From positions 5,513-69,512 of the forward strand of contig JAMOUT010000002.1 in NCBI GenBank assembly GCA_027061995.1: a stretch of DNA of 64,000 bases, in the 5' to 3' direction. The notes under the pieces were generated by a model. That model was given only the letters and a program-made list of their open reading frames with translations. It was not told where the DNA came from and made no database searches. Position 1 is the first letter of the stretch. Every line of letters begins with the position of its first letter. Source of the stretch: Candidatus Aminicenantota bacterium (GTDB lineage: Bacteria > Acidobacteriota > Aminicenantia > JAMOAD01). The position numbers were made by a program, and so were the translations under genes. Positions 6,964 to 17,147 of the stretch are shown piece by piece.

Positions 6964-9900
6964 ATGAGCAAGATTGAAAAAAATTTCAACATAATTTTTT
7001 TAAATTGTGAAGATAATGATATTGTTAAGATAAAAAAAGATTTTATAAAATTAAACAAAAAATTAATTTTTTTGAAAACAGTAGAAGAACTTCTGAATGA
7101 GATAAAAAAAGGAAAAACATCTGTTATAATTTTAAATGATAAATTGCCAAAATTATTTGAAATAATAAAGAAAATTAACAGAAGAAACAATATTATGGGA
7201 ATTTTACCGGTTCTTGATAAATATGATTCTGATAAAATTCTTAAAATTACAAAAGTAGGGGTTATGGATTATGTTGTCAAAGATAATAAATACTATATTG
7301 ATATATTGTATGAGAAGATTAAAAATCTATATGATTATAATAAAAAAACTGGTAAAACTAACAAATCAATAAATAATTTGCAAAAGGATATGAATAATTT
7401 TAAGAATATGTTTATGAATCATCTGGCTATTATGCTACTTATAGACCCAAAGACAGGTTCTATTGTGAATGCAAATAAATCCGCCGAAAAATTTTACGGA
7501 TGGTCTATTGATCAATTAAAACGGATGAAGATACAGGATATTAATATTATTTCCTCTAATGAGGGTAAGAAAAAATTAGAATCATTAAAAACAGGAGAAA
7601 AAAATCATTCTGTTTTTTATCATAGATGTGTGGATAATTCAGTAAGAGAGGTTAAAGTTTTAAATAGTTTAATAAATATTGACGGAGAAGAATACATTCA
7701 TTCGATTGTCTATGATTATGATATAGCATATGAAAATAGATATGATGAGAAAATATTAAGGAAAACCAAAAATTCTCATAGTAAGAAAAATAGCTTGCTA
7801 AAATCAATAATCAATGTTTACGGAAATTTCTACATATTTTCCATTGATAGAAAATATAGGTTCACTTTTTTTACCAAGAATTTTGAAAATATGATTAAAA
7901 GGGATTATAAATATTCTATAAATGTGGGGATGAACATACTTGATATTATCAGAGATCCAAAGAAGAAGAAAAAAATAAAGAAAAATTTTGACAGAGCTTT
8001 AAAAGGGGAGGAATTTGTATATGTTGAACAATACAACATAAAGAAAAGCGAAGATACTTTTTGGGAGATAACATTTTCTCCAATATATAATGAAAAGAAT
8101 AAGATAAGCGGTATAACCGTATTTTTTATGGATATAACAAAAAGGATGTTAGCCGAAAAAGCTTTGGTCGAAAGTGAGACAAGATACAAATCAATATTCG
8201 TCAATGATAAAATGATAATGATAATCGTTGATTTTAAAACACAGAGGATAATTGATGTTAGCCCGGGAGCTGAAAAATTTTACGGATGGAGTAAAGATGA
8301 ATTCACCAAGCTTAAAATCTCTTTTATTAATACCTTAGGAGAGAAAGAAACCAGAAAAAGAATGATGAAATTGAGAAAAGAAAAAGTAAACAGACTTGAA
8401 TTTATTCACAGAAAGAAAGATGGGTCGATATGCGAAGTTGAAATCATTAGGGGAGATATAAAGATTGGTAAACAAGATGTTTTTTATCTTATTATAAATG
8501 ATATAAGTGAGAGAAAAAAAGCGGAAAAAGCTCTGATGGAAAATGAGAGAAAGTTAAGAGCAATTACAAATTCCGCGAGAGATGCGATTGTTATGATTAA
8601 TAATAAAGACGAGATTATGTTCTGGAATCCCGCCGCTGAAAAAACATTTGGCTACAAACTTGAAGAAACCGTAGGAAAAAAATTACATAGTTTCATAGTT
8701 CCCAATAAATATCACAAAGCTTTTCAAAAAGGATTTAGAGCATTCACTAAGACAGGCAAAGGAAATGCAATTGATAAGATTTCTGAAATAACCGCCCTAA
8801 GGAAAAACGGTGAAGAATTTTCGGTATCACTATCAGTATCGGCGGTTTTGATTGACGACAAATGGCATGCCGTGGGAATAATAAGAGATGTAAGCAAGGA
8901 GAAAAAATCCGAAGAGGAGCTAAGAAAAAGCAGAGAAATTTATAGATTAATAACTGAAAATACGGCAGATACCATTACTGTATTTGACTTGAACTTGAAT
9001 TATCTTTATATAAGTCCTTCCGTAAAAAAAACATTGGGATATACCCCCGAAGAACTATCAGAAAAAAATCTTGAAGAAATAATAATTCCCGAAGATCTTA
9101 AAATGCTAAAAAAAGTTCTTTCCGAAGAAATTGTATTAGAAAATATCGGTAGAGTTTCTAAAAATAAGAGTAAAGTGTTAGAGATAAGAGAGATAAGAAA
9201 AGACGGAGTAATGGTATGGACTGAAAGCACGGTATCCTTTTTAATGGACTCAAATAACAAACCTATCGGAATATTATCCGTTTCAAGAGATATAACAGAG
9301 AGGAAAAAAGCGGAAGAAGCTTTGAAAGAGAGTGAAAAATATAATAAGATATTATTTCATGATTCTCATATTCCACTTGTTGTTATGGATTCAACAACAT
9401 ATGAATTTCTTGATTGCAATATGTCAGCGGTTAAAATATACGGATTTAAAAAAAGGGAGGATGTTTTAGGGAAAACTCCCGCGGATGTATCTACTAAAAC
9501 TCAATATAATGGCAAATCATCAAAGAAAATTGCAGCTGAATTAATAAAAGAAGCATTAAAAAAAGAGAGAATAATATTTGAATGGAGACATAAAAGGCCG
9601 AACGGCGAAGTTTGGGATGGTGAAGTTCAATTAATGAGTTTTAAATATAAAGGTAAAAAACTATTACAATTCAGTCTTCTTGATATAACAGAAAGAAAAA
9701 AGATGCAACGGAAATTAAGAGAGAGTGAATCAAAATATAGAGCTGCTTTTCAAACGAGCCCTGATGCTTTGGCAATAACGACGATGCAAGGAGATTATAT
9801 CGATGTTAATAATGGTTTTACTAATATTACAGGATATGCGAGAGATGAGATCATAGGTAAAAATACAGATGATTTGAGGATTTGGAAAAATAAGCAAAAT

Positions 9901-11958
9901 AGAAAAAGATTCTTAAAAATATTAAAAGAAAAAGGATTTGTAGATAATTATGAGGCTAAGTTCAGGACAAAAGACGGAAGAATATTAATAGGTTTAATGT
10001 CTGCTAAATTGATATATTTTAATAATACACCAAGGCTATTGACTATTACAAGAGATATAACCGATAGGAAAAACATGGAAGAAGCTTTAAAAGAGAGTGA
10101 ATCAAAATACAGGATAGCATTCCAAACAAGTCCCGATGCATTAACAATAACATCATTGGATGGATATTTTATTGATGTAAATGATGGCTTTATAAAAGGT
10201 TTGGAATATGCGAGAGAAGAGATTATCGGTAAACATGCAAAAGAATTAAATATATGGAAAAATATGGATGATATGGAAAAATATTTGAAATCATTAAGAG
10301 AAAAGGGATTCGTGGATAATTTAGAAGCTGAATTTTTAAGTAAGAAAGGTAAAACAATCACAGGTTTGATGTCAAGCAGAATATTGAAATTTAATAACCA
10401 ACTACGGGTGATATCTATTATAAGAAATATTACGGACAGGAAAAAAATAGAGCAAGCGATTGAAATGGAGAGAGAAAGATTAATTGTTACTTTAAGAAGT
10501 ATAGGTGATGGTGTTATAACAACCGATATAAAGGGTAGAATTATTCTTATGAATAAAGTTGCGGAAAAATTAACGGGCTGGAGTCAAAAAGAGGCAAAAG
10601 GCAAGGAGTTAAAAAAAGTTTTTAATATAATTAATGAGCATACCGGAAAGAGGATAAACGATCCTGTTAAAAAAGTTCTAAATTCGGGGAGAATTATAGA
10701 GATTCCTGCGCACTCAATATTGGTGTCAAGAGATGGAAGTAAAATTGTTATAGCTGACAGTGGAGCTCCCATAAAGGATAAAAACAGTAATACAATAGGT
10801 GTGGTTCTCGTTTTCAGAGATGTAACCGAAAAACAAAAACTTTTGGAAGCGAGTCAAAAAAATCAAAAATTGGAAGCACTCGGAATACTTGCCGGTGGAA
10901 TTGCTCATGATTTTAATAATCTCTTAACAGGGATATACGGTTATATTGATATGTCATACAGAAGATCTGAAGATGATTTAGTGTCAAAATATCTGAAAAA
11001 AACAATATCAACAATAGATAAAGCGAGAAATTTAACTCAACAACTTCTGACTTTTTCAAAAGGGGGAGCTCCGGTTAAAAAAGTAGATTATCTTTTTCCT
11101 TTTATAGAAGAGACAGTGAAATTCATTTTAAGCGGCTCTAATATAAATGTGGAATATGATATAGCAAAAAATTTATGGAGTTGTGAATATGATAAAAATC
11201 AGATAGGTCAAGTTATAGATAATATGATTATAAATGCTAAACAAGCGATGCCCTCCGGGGGAATAATTAAAATAAAAGCTGAAAATATCTCAATAGTAGA
11301 GAATAAAATAGGGATTCTTGAAAAAGGGAATTATATCAAAATCTCAATAGAGGACAATGGTATTGGTATTCCGAGTAAAGTTATTTCCCATATATTTGAT
11401 CCGTTTTTTACAACAAAGGAAGAGGGACATGGGTTGGGTCTTGCAACATGTTATTCAATAATAAACAGACACGGAGGAGAGATATTGGTTGAATCCGAAC
11501 AAGAACGAGGAACCGTATTTCATATATATCTTCCGGCTTCCCAAAAAACCGTCCGAAAAGTTCAAAAAACCGAATTTGAAAAACATAAGGGGAAAGGGGA
11601 TATATTAATTATGGATGATGATGAAATTCTGAGAGATACATTGAAGAATATGCTTGAGGAATGCGGTTATAATGTAATAACAACAACAAAAGGGGAAGAG
11701 GTTATAGAGTATTTAACAAATAATAATAAAATAAAATTAAGAGCGATAATTTTGGATTTAACCATAACAGGGGGGATGGGAGGAAAAGAAACAATTCAAG
11801 AAATAAGGAAAACATATAAAAAAATACCTGTTTTTGTAGCAAGCGGTTATGCTTCCGATCCTATTCTCGCATACCCTGAAAAATATGGTTTTACTGCAAG
11901 TATAGGAAAACCTTTTCTTCTATCGGAATTATCCCAATTATTAATAAAACATTTATAA
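6964..11958 (+). CDS. Hybrid sensor histidine kinase with about nine PAS domains
   Basis: A giant protein of ~1664 residues; I start at ATG 6964 (GAGG eight bases upstream) rather than the TTG before it. Residues ~5-120 resemble a receiver domain whose phospho-acceptor position seems to be Asn (IILNDKLP), so a pseudo-receiver. Then about nine PAS domains follow (roughly 150-1295), several closed by D[IV][TS][ED]RKK linkers. Next come a HisKA domain with the phospho-accepting His near 1315 (GGIAHDFNNLL), an HATPase domain (NAKQAMP, DNGIGIP, GHGLGLA) and a C-terminal receiver with Asp near 1598 (IILDLTI). There is no membrane segment, so it is a cytoplasmic sensor. The two PAS domains at DNA ~9720-10440 are a recent tandem duplication. 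Signal and output are unknown. Confidence 0.93.
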   Translation: MSKIEKNFNIIFLNCEDNDIVKIKKDFIKLNKKLIFLKTVEELLNEIKKGKTSVIILNDKLPKLFEIIKKINRRNNIMGILPVLDKYDSDKILKITKVGVMDYVVKDNKYYIDILYEKIKNLYDYNKKTGKTNKSINNLQKDMNNFKNMFMNHLAIMLLIDPKTGSIVNANKSAEKFYGWSIDQLKRMKIQDINIISSNEGKKKLESLKTGEKNHSVFYHRCVDNSVREVKVLNSLINIDGEEYIHSIVYDYDIAYENRYDEKILRKTKNSHSKKNSLLKSIINVYGNFYIFSIDRKYRFTFFTKNFENMIKRDYKYSINVGMNILDIIRDPKKKKKIKKNFDRALKGEEFVYVEQYNIKKSEDTFWEITFSPIYNEKNKISGITVFFMDITKRMLAEKALVESETRYKSIFVNDKMIMIIVDFKTQRIIDVSPGAEKFYGWSKDEFTKLKISFINTLGEKETRKRMMKLRKEKVNRLEFIHRKKDGSICEVEIIRGDIKIGKQDVFYLIINDISERKKAEKALMENERKLRAITNSARDAIVMINNKDEIMFWNPAAEKTFGYKLEETVGKKLHSFIVPNKYHKAFQKGFRAFTKTGKGNAIDKISEITALRKNGEEFSVSLSVSAVLIDDKWHAVGIIRDVSKEKKSEEELRKSREIYRLITENTADTITVFDLNLNYLYISPSVKKTLGYTPEELSEKNLEEIIIPEDLKMLKKVLSEEIVLENIGRVSKNKSKVLEIREIRKDGVMVWTESTVSFLMDSNNKPIGILSVSRDITERKKAEEALKESEKYNKILFHDSHIPLVVMDSTTYEFLDCNMSAVKIYGFKKREDVLGKTPADVSTKTQYNGKSSKKIAAELIKEALKKERIIFEWRHKRPNGEVWDGEVQLMSFKYKGKKLLQFSLLDITERKKMQRKLRESESKYRAAFQTSPDALAITTMQGDYIDVNNGFTNITGYARDEIIGKNTDDLRIWKNKQNRKRFLKILKEKGFVDNYEAKFRTKDGRILIGLMSAKLIYFNNTPRLLTITRDITDRKNMEEALKESESKYRIAFQTSPDALTITSLDGYFIDVNDGFIKGLEYAREEIIGKHAKELNIWKNMDDMEKYLKSLREKGFVDNLEAEFLSKKGKTITGLMSSRILKFNNQLRVISIIRNITDRKKIEQAIEMERERLIVTLRSIGDGVITTDIKGRIILMNKVAEKLTGWSQKEAKGKELKKVFNIINEHTGKRINDPVKKVLNSGRIIEIPAHSILVSRDGSKIVIADSGAPIKDKNSNTIGVVLVFRDVTEKQKLLEASQKNQKLEALGILAGGIAHDFNNLLTGIYGYIDMSYRRSEDDLVSKYLKKTISTIDKARNLTQQLLTFSKGGAPVKKVDYLFPFIEETVKFILSGSNINVEYDIAKNLWSCEYDKNQIGQVIDNMIINAKQAMPSGGIIKIKAENISIVENKIGILEKGNYIKISIEDNGIGIPSKVISHIFDPFFTTKEEGHGLGLATCYSIINRHGGEILVESEQERGTVFHIYLPASQKTVRKVQKTEFEKHKGKGDILIMDDDEILRDTLKNMLEECGYNVITTTKGEEVIEYLTNNNKIKLRAIILDLTITGGMGGKETIQEIRKTYKKIPVFVASGYASDPILAYPEKYGFTASIGKPFLLSELSQLLIKHL

Positions 11959-11981
11959 AGTAAATCACAATTGTTTATTTT

Positions 11982-12009
11982 ATAATTAAAACTAATTATT
12001 TGCTTTTTT
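11982..12009 (+). terminator. Weak AT-rich terminator after the hybrid kinase
   Basis: Stem ATAATTA-AAAC-TAATTAT (11982-11999) followed by TTGCTTTTTT. The stem is all A/T, so it is weak, but position and T-run fit. A TATAAT box at 12027-12032 for the next gene follows shortly. Confidence 0.4.
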
Positions 12010-12055
12010 AAATCTCATCAATAAGATATAATAAATATTTAAAAAGGAAAAGATA

Positions 12056-12511
12056 ATGGCATATTTTATAGATGGAAATAATCTTATAGGATCAATAAAA
12101 AAAGAAAAGGTCGGTAAACCTGAGGCAAGATACTGGATTTTGCATTATATTAACAAATTTCAGAAAAAAAGAAGAAGTAAGGTAATACTTTTTTTTGATG
12201 GTCCTAAGGACTATGACTTGATAAATATAAGTGGAAATATTGAAGTGGTTTTTTCAGTAGAGAGAGAGGCTGATTTATTAATTAAGGAAAAGATTAAAAG
12301 GATAAGATACAGAAAAGATCTTTTTGTTATAACAGCGGATAATGAGATAATATCGTATGCAAGAAGAAAAGGGGCAAAAATTATTAAACCGAGAAGATTT
12401 TATAATTATATGATTAGATTTATAAAAAAAGGTGATGAAAATATAAAACCCGAAGAAAATTTAACGGAGGATGAGATAAAATTATGGGAAAATCTATTCA
12501 AGAAAAAATAG
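12056..12511 (+). CDS. YacP-like NYN-domain protein (putative ribonuclease)
   Basis: A 151-residue protein of the YacP/NYN (PIN-like) family. N-terminal FIDGNNLIG carries the first metal-binding Asp, ILFFDGPKD the second strand, EADLLIKEKI and VITADNEI further acidic positions. Relatives include Rae1, a ribosome-associated mRNA endonuclease of Bacillus; whether this one cleaves translated mRNA is unknown. It opens an eight-gene run and overlaps the DUF2520 gene by 28 bases. A TATAAT box lies ~25 bases upstream and AAGGAAAAG just before the start. Confidence 0.8.
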   Translation: MAYFIDGNNLIGSIKKEKVGKPEARYWILHYINKFQKKRRSKVILFFDGPKDYDLINISGNIEVVFSVEREADLLIKEKIKRIRYRKDLFVITADNEIISYARRKGAKIIKPRRFYNYMIRFIKKGDENIKPEENLTEDEIKLWENLFKKK

Positions 12512-13287
12512 GGATTATGGGAGCGGGCAATCTCGGAACTTCCATGGCTCTTTCATTGGTTAAAACAGGTTTTTCCGTTATCTTTCATTCGTCCCATTAT
12601 AAGAATGATATTTTAAATATTAAAAACGAGAGTAATACGGATAAATTTTTATCGGAATCGAATACTGTTTTTATAGCGGTGAAAGATAAAGATATAAAAT
12701 CTAAAGTGGATATAATAAAAAATCATAATGTCAAAGGGAAAATCATAATCCATTTTTCAGGTTATCATTCTTCTGATATATTATCAGAATTAAAAGACAG
12801 AGGTGGAATTATCGGAAGCTTCCATCCTATTTTCAGTTTTCCTCAAAAGAATATTGATTTAACAAAAATATCGGAAGCAGGAGAGTTATATGGTTCATAC
12901 GAAGGTGATAACATCGGGATGGATAGAGTTAAAGAGATTTTCGGTAAAATAGGTTTTAATGTTTTTGAGATATCCAAAGATGATAAACATTTATATCACT
13001 TATCTCTGACCTTAATCTCAAATTACCCTTTTTATATAGTTGAATTAGGGAAACTAATGTTTGATAAAACGGATATTGATACTGATAAAACAAAATTATT
13101 AAATGATTTTTTACGAATTGCAACTGAAAATTATATAAATTCAGGTAAAATCAGCGGGCCTCTTTCAAGAGGAGATTATGAGTTAATTGAATCTGAAATT
13201 AAAGATATTAAATATAAAAAGTTGAAGAAACTAATTGATGATTTAATTAAACTATCAAAAAGAATAAAAGAGGAGGGTAAAACTTGA
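12484..13287 (+). CDS. Rossmann-fold DUF2520-containing protein
   Basis: A 267-residue protein with an N-terminal NAD(P)-binding motif (GIMGAGNLGTS) resembling F420/NADP oxidoreductases, and a C-terminal DUF2520 helical domain (FHPIFSFPQ..., HLYHLSLTLISNYPFYIVELG). The family is widespread and often lies near pantothenate or cell-wall genes; its reaction is not established. It begins inside the NYN gene, with GGAGG some 13 bases ahead of the ATG, and its stop overlaps the TTG start of pyrF. Confidence 0.8.
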   Translation: MGKSIQEKIGIMGAGNLGTSMALSLVKTGFSVIFHSSHYKNDILNIKNESNTDKFLSESNTVFIAVKDKDIKSKVDIIKNHNVKGKIIIHFSGYHSSDILSELKDRGGIIGSFHPIFSFPQKNIDLTKISEAGELYGSYEGDNIGMDRVKEIFGKIGFNVFEISKDDKHLYHLSLTLISNYPFYIVELGKLMFDKTDIDTDKTKLLNDFLRIATENYINSGKISGPLSRGDYELIESEIKDIKYKKLKKLIDDLIKLSKRIKEEGKT

Positions 13288-13976
13288 CGGAATTAAAAGA
13301 CCGAATTTTTGTCGCTCTTGATGTATCAGAAGAGAGATTTTATAAAATAACTGATAATTTGAAAACAGCCACCCATTTTAAAATAGGTTTTCCTTTGTTT
13401 TTGAAAATAGGTCGAGATGGAATTGCTAAATTAAAGGGTAGGGGAGCAAAAATATTTCTTGATTTTAAATTTTTTGATATTCCCAATACCATGAGTGAAT
13501 CCGCAAAATCAATTATAGAACTCGGTGCTGATTTTTTCACTGTTCACCTAATGTCCTCGGAGTCTCATCTGAAAAAAGTCGTTGAAACAGTTAAAGAGTT
13601 TTCAAACGGAAAAACAAAAATACTCGGAGTTTCGGTTTTAACCTCATGGACAAATGATAATTTAATGCAAATAGGGATAAAAGAGAAAACCGAGAAGCAG
13701 GTATTAAAATTAGCTGAATTAGGGTTAAAAGCAGGGATAGACGGTATAGTTTCATCACCTATTGAACTTGGCTTCTTAAAATCAAAATTCGGTGATAGTT
13801 TGACTTTAGTTACTCCCGGAATAAGGCCCTCATGGAGTGAAAAAGATGATCAGAAAAGGACTATGGGATTTCATGAAGCGATTGAAAAAGGGGCTGATTT
13901 TGTTGTTATAGGAAGACCTATCACCAGAAATGATAATCCTGAAGAGGCTTTTAATAAAATTCTAAGAGAGGGGTGA
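13284..13976 (+). CDS. pyrF: Orotidine 5'-phosphate decarboxylase
   Basis: Final step of UMP synthesis: decarboxylates OMP. A 230-residue TIM barrel with VALDVSEE (first Asp), the catalytic signature FLDFKFFDIPNTM (Asp-x-Lys...Asp) and the phosphate-binding end PGIRPSWSE...GADFVVIGRPITRND. Translation starts at TTG, overlapping the preceding TGA as TTGA, with AGGAGGG eight bases upstream. No other pyrimidine genes are nearby, so its presence in an envelope-oriented operon may simply reflect operon packing. Confidence 0.95.
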   Translation: MTELKDRIFVALDVSEERFYKITDNLKTATHFKIGFPLFLKIGRDGIAKLKGRGAKIFLDFKFFDIPNTMSESAKSIIELGADFFTVHLMSSESHLKKVVETVKEFSNGKTKILGVSVLTSWTNDNLMQIGIKEKTEKQVLKLAELGLKAGIDGIVSSPIELGFLKSKFGDSLTLVTPGIRPSWSEKDDQKRTMGFHEAIEKGADFVVIGRPITRNDNPEEAFNKILREG

Positions 13977-14908
13977 TGAAAAGGAAACTATTTACACTTA
14001 TAAAAATTCTGTTTAGTATTATTATTATATCCTATATATTAATTTATCGGGTATCTTTAAATGAAATAATTGGAATAATTTCAAAATCAAATCTCTGGAT
14101 ATTATTGCTATCCTTTTCACTCCATGCTTTTGGCATATATATAAGTGCGGTAAGGTGGAATATAATAATAAAAACACAGGATGATATAGAAAAAACACCC
14201 GGAGTATTCAATCTTATGAAATATTATCTTGTTGCAAGCTATTTCAATCTTTTTCTTCCCACAAGGTTCGGAGGGGATGTCTCAAGAATAATAGATACTA
14301 AGGAGAATGCAAAAACATACACAAAATCCACTATTATAGTTTTAACCGAAAGATTAAACGGTCTTGGGATTTTGTTTTTATTTTCCCTGGTATCATCAGT
14401 ATATTATATTTTGAATGGAAATTCAGGATATATTTTTAAATTGGGGTTAATTATAGGATTATTAGGTTTTTTTGGAACATTGTTCATATTTTCCCCTTTA
14501 TTAGAGCTGTTTCTTAAATTATTCGGCTTTTTACCCCGAAAAATATATGATAAATTAATGGATATTTCAAAAGCGATAAAATCATCAAGGAAAAAGTTGT
14601 TTGAAATAACCCTATTATCTCTCATTTTACAATTGAATGTAATTATCCACTATTATCTTATAGGGTTGGCTTTAAATATTGATATTAGTTTTATAAAATA
14701 CTTTGCATTCATACCTATGGTTTTAATTATTTTAATAATACCACTGTCCATTAATGGAATCGGATTAAGAGATGTAACATTGATAGAGATTTTTAAGCAA
14801 TTTTCAATTCCTGCGACTTTTGCCGTTGCTTTTTCAACAATTGATCTTGTTTTTATGATAATCTTGGGAATCATTGGTGGTTTGATTTTTAGTTTAAGAA
14901 AAAGATGA
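13976..14908 (+). CDS. LPG-synthase TM-region / flippase-like membrane protein (UPF0104)
   Basis: About 310 residues with seven or eight hydrophobic segments and family motifs ISAVRWNIIIK, FNLFLPTRFGGDVSR and TERLNGLGIL. These place it in the lysylphosphatidylglycerol synthase TM-region family (YbhN/AglD-like), some members of which are proposed lipid-linked sugar or phospholipid flippases. The C-terminal aminoacyl-transfer domain of MprF is absent. The start is TGATG with the pyrF stop; the stop is ATGA with the next gene. Substrate unknown. Confidence 0.82.
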   Translation: MKRKLFTLIKILFSIIIISYILIYRVSLNEIIGIISKSNLWILLLSFSLHAFGIYISAVRWNIIIKTQDDIEKTPGVFNLMKYYLVASYFNLFLPTRFGGDVSRIIDTKENAKTYTKSTIIVLTERLNGLGILFLFSLVSSVYYILNGNSGYIFKLGLIIGLLGFFGTLFIFSPLLELFLKLFGFLPRKIYDKLMDISKAIKSSRKKLFEITLLSLILQLNVIIHYYLIGLALNIDISFIKYFAFIPMVLIILIIPLSINGIGLRDVTLIEIFKQFSIPATFAVAFSTIDLVFMIILGIIGGLIFSLRKR

Positions 14909-16059
14909 AAATTAAAAATATAATTCTCTTGTTTTTTATTATTTTATTGTCTTTCTCATGGAAAACCAACGGAGAAGTTGATAAAACGAAAAAATTAAAG
15001 GAAGATATAAACAGAATTAATAAAAAGATAGATAATCTTTTAAAAAAAGAGAAAGATTTTTCCGTTGAGATAGAGAAAATCGATTATAAGATTCTAAAAA
15101 CGGAAAAAGAGATAAAAATTATTCAAAACTCTTTATTCAGATTAAGAAAGAGTATAAGAGAACAAGAGCTTAAAATAAACTCCATTGAATTTGAGATTGC
15201 TAAAAAGAGAAACAATTTAAAAAAAGTTATTGAGCTTATGTATGAAAACCGAAACCTAAAAGATATAGAGATATATTTTTCAGGCAAAGACATATTAACC
15301 ATAATGGAAAATATTAATTATCTGAGAATCATCTCTGATAAAATATTTAACCAATATAATGAATATCGAAGCCTTGTTAAACAATTTAAAAAGGAAAAAG
15401 AAAAACTTAAATTAAAAGAGTCGGAAAAAAACAAAATATTGACGAGAAGAAAAAAAACATGGACTAAATTTTATAATCTGAAAAATGAGAAAGAAAGGAA
15501 AGTAAGAAGAATACTAAATAAAAAAGTTGAATATTTAAGAGTATTAAAGATAAAAAAACGGGAATTGGAAAAGCTCGGGGTTATAATAAAAAACAGAAGC
15601 AGAATAAAGACCCCTTATTTCTCTAATTTAAATAGTTTACGATACTATAAAGGGAGATTATCTTGGCCGATAAGAGGTAAAATCATTGAAAGATTTGGAA
15701 TAAAACGGCATCCGAAGTATAATATAAAACTAAAACAAAACGGGATAGAGATTATGCCATACAGAAATGATGAAAAAGTAAGAACAATATATGATGGAAT
15801 GGTTGTTTTTTCCGATTATGTCCGATCTTACGGAGATACCATAATAATAGAGCATCCCGGAAAATATTACACCCTTTATTCACATTTAAAGGAAAGATTC
15901 GTTTTTTCCGGAAATCGTGTAAATAAAGGGGATATTATAGGTATCGTAGGTAAAACCGGACTTAGAGATAAGGTTTCATTATATTTTTCGCTGAGGAAAG
16001 GGGTATCACCTTTAAATCCGTTGAAATGGCTTAAAAGAAAAAAGAGGAGAAGGAGATGA
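14905..16059 (+). CDS. EnvC-like coiled-coil protein with a degenerate LytM (M23) domain
   Basis: A 384-residue exported protein: signal peptide (1-23), long charged coiled coil (~27-225), then a LytM/M23 domain (~252-372). In active M23 enzymes zinc is held by HxxxD and HxH. Here these read Q278-N-G-I-E282 and S358-L-Y360, so all four ligands are lost; only the His of YSHL (H327) remains. E. coli EnvC is likewise a zinc-less LytM protein that activates cell-division amidases, so an amidase-activator role is the best guess. The following CtpA-like and YibQ-like genes are the usual EnvC neighbours. Confidence 0.85.
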   Translation: MKIKNIILLFFIILLSFSWKTNGEVDKTKKLKEDINRINKKIDNLLKKEKDFSVEIEKIDYKILKTEKEIKIIQNSLFRLRKSIREQELKINSIEFEIAKKRNNLKKVIELMYENRNLKDIEIYFSGKDILTIMENINYLRIISDKIFNQYNEYRSLVKQFKKEKEKLKLKESEKNKILTRRKKTWTKFYNLKNEKERKVRRILNKKVEYLRVLKIKKRELEKLGVIIKNRSRIKTPYFSNLNSLRYYKGRLSWPIRGKIIERFGIKRHPKYNIKLKQNGIEIMPYRNDEKVRTIYDGMVVFSDYVRSYGDTIIIEHPGKYYTLYSHLKERFVFSGNRVNKGDIIGIVGKTGLRDKVSLYFSLRKGVSPLNPLKWLKRKKRRRR

Positions 16060-17147
16060 AAAAAAATATTTTGTATTACGGTGCTTTTCTCTTTATCATA
16101 GGTTTTGCACTGTTTTTTACTTTTAAGAAGAACTCTCTGTTTCATAAAAAAGAGATATATAATGGAATAGAACTTGTAGCGAAAGCGGCTGCAATAATAA
16201 AAAAGAATTATGTTGATGAAGTATCTCCCGAAAAAATTTTCAATGGAGCATTAATGAATATGGGAGCTTCATTGGATTATTTCAGCACATTTTTAACTGG
16301 AAAAGAGGCGAAAAAAATAAATAATACAAAGAATTTAGGCTGGCCCGGAATTAAATTCATAAAAAAATACGGGTTTCCTATCGTAACGCTTGTTTACCCC
16401 CGATTAATGGATAAAATAAAAACAGGGGATATTATTAAGATTATTAATGGTAAATCAACCTATGGCATCCCTTATCTTAATGTTAAATATATGCTTATGG
16501 GACAAACGGATAAACCGATTAACATTGTTTTACTAAGAGGGGAAGACAGGAAAAGAGTTAAAATTAAACTTTTGCCTCTTAAAAAAGGATTTGAATCAAA
16601 AGATATTAATGATAAATGGACAATAATAAAACCATATATAATAAGAGATAATAATGATTATATCGGTATTGAGAAAATTATTAAAAATTCAAATAAAAAT
16701 ATAATACTTGATTTAAGAGAACTATATTATATAAACAATAGTGAATCATTCAAACTTGCAAAACTTTTCCTTAAAAAGGATATAACAATAAAATTCAAAC
16801 TTAATAATTCTGACAAGGAGATTAAAGTAACTTCAGTGCCAAATAATAATTTAAACGATAAGAAAATATTCGTTTTGACCGATTATCAAACTTTTGAAGA
16901 AGCGGAAATAATCGCATTTGTTTTAAAATCCGATGGAGCTGTTATTGTCGGAGAAAAAACTTTAGGATTATCAGGATTATTGTATCCTCTTAAATATAAA
17001 GATGGTTCGGAATTTCTATTATTATCCGGAATTATTAAAGAGCTGTATAAAAAAGGGGTAACTCCGGATATTAAACTTACAAAAAATGATTTTAAAAAAT
17101 TTGAATTTAATCCGGAGAAATATATAAATGGCAAAAAGAAACTTTAG
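16056..17147 (+). CDS. CtpA/S41-like protein, apparently a pseudoprotease
   Basis: A 363-residue exported protein with an N-terminal membrane segment, a helical N-domain (ELVAKAAAIIKKNYVDEVSPEKIFNG type), a PDZ domain (~93-165) and an S41 tail-specific protease domain. The usual SASASE and TFGKG catalytic motifs are replaced by T279-FEEAE284 and T302-LGLS. By alignment to CtpA proteases the Ser falls on Glu281 and the Lys on Leu305, so it should not cleave. It retains the VGE-T frame and PDZ site, suggesting a binding or regulatory role. It is coupled (ATGA) to the degenerate EnvC-like gene. Confidence 0.82.
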   Translation: MKKNILYYGAFLFIIGFALFFTFKKNSLFHKKEIYNGIELVAKAAAIIKKNYVDEVSPEKIFNGALMNMGASLDYFSTFLTGKEAKKINNTKNLGWPGIKFIKKYGFPIVTLVYPRLMDKIKTGDIIKIINGKSTYGIPYLNVKYMLMGQTDKPINIVLLRGEDRKRVKIKLLPLKKGFESKDINDKWTIIKPYIIRDNNDYIGIEKIIKNSNKNIILDLRELYYINNSESFKLAKLFLKKDITIKFKLNNSDKEIKVTSVPNNNLNDKKIFVLTDYQTFEEAEIIAFVLKSDGAVIVGEKTLGLSGLLYPLKYKDGSEFLLLSGIIKELYKKGVTPDIKLTKNDFKKFEFNPEKYINGKKKL

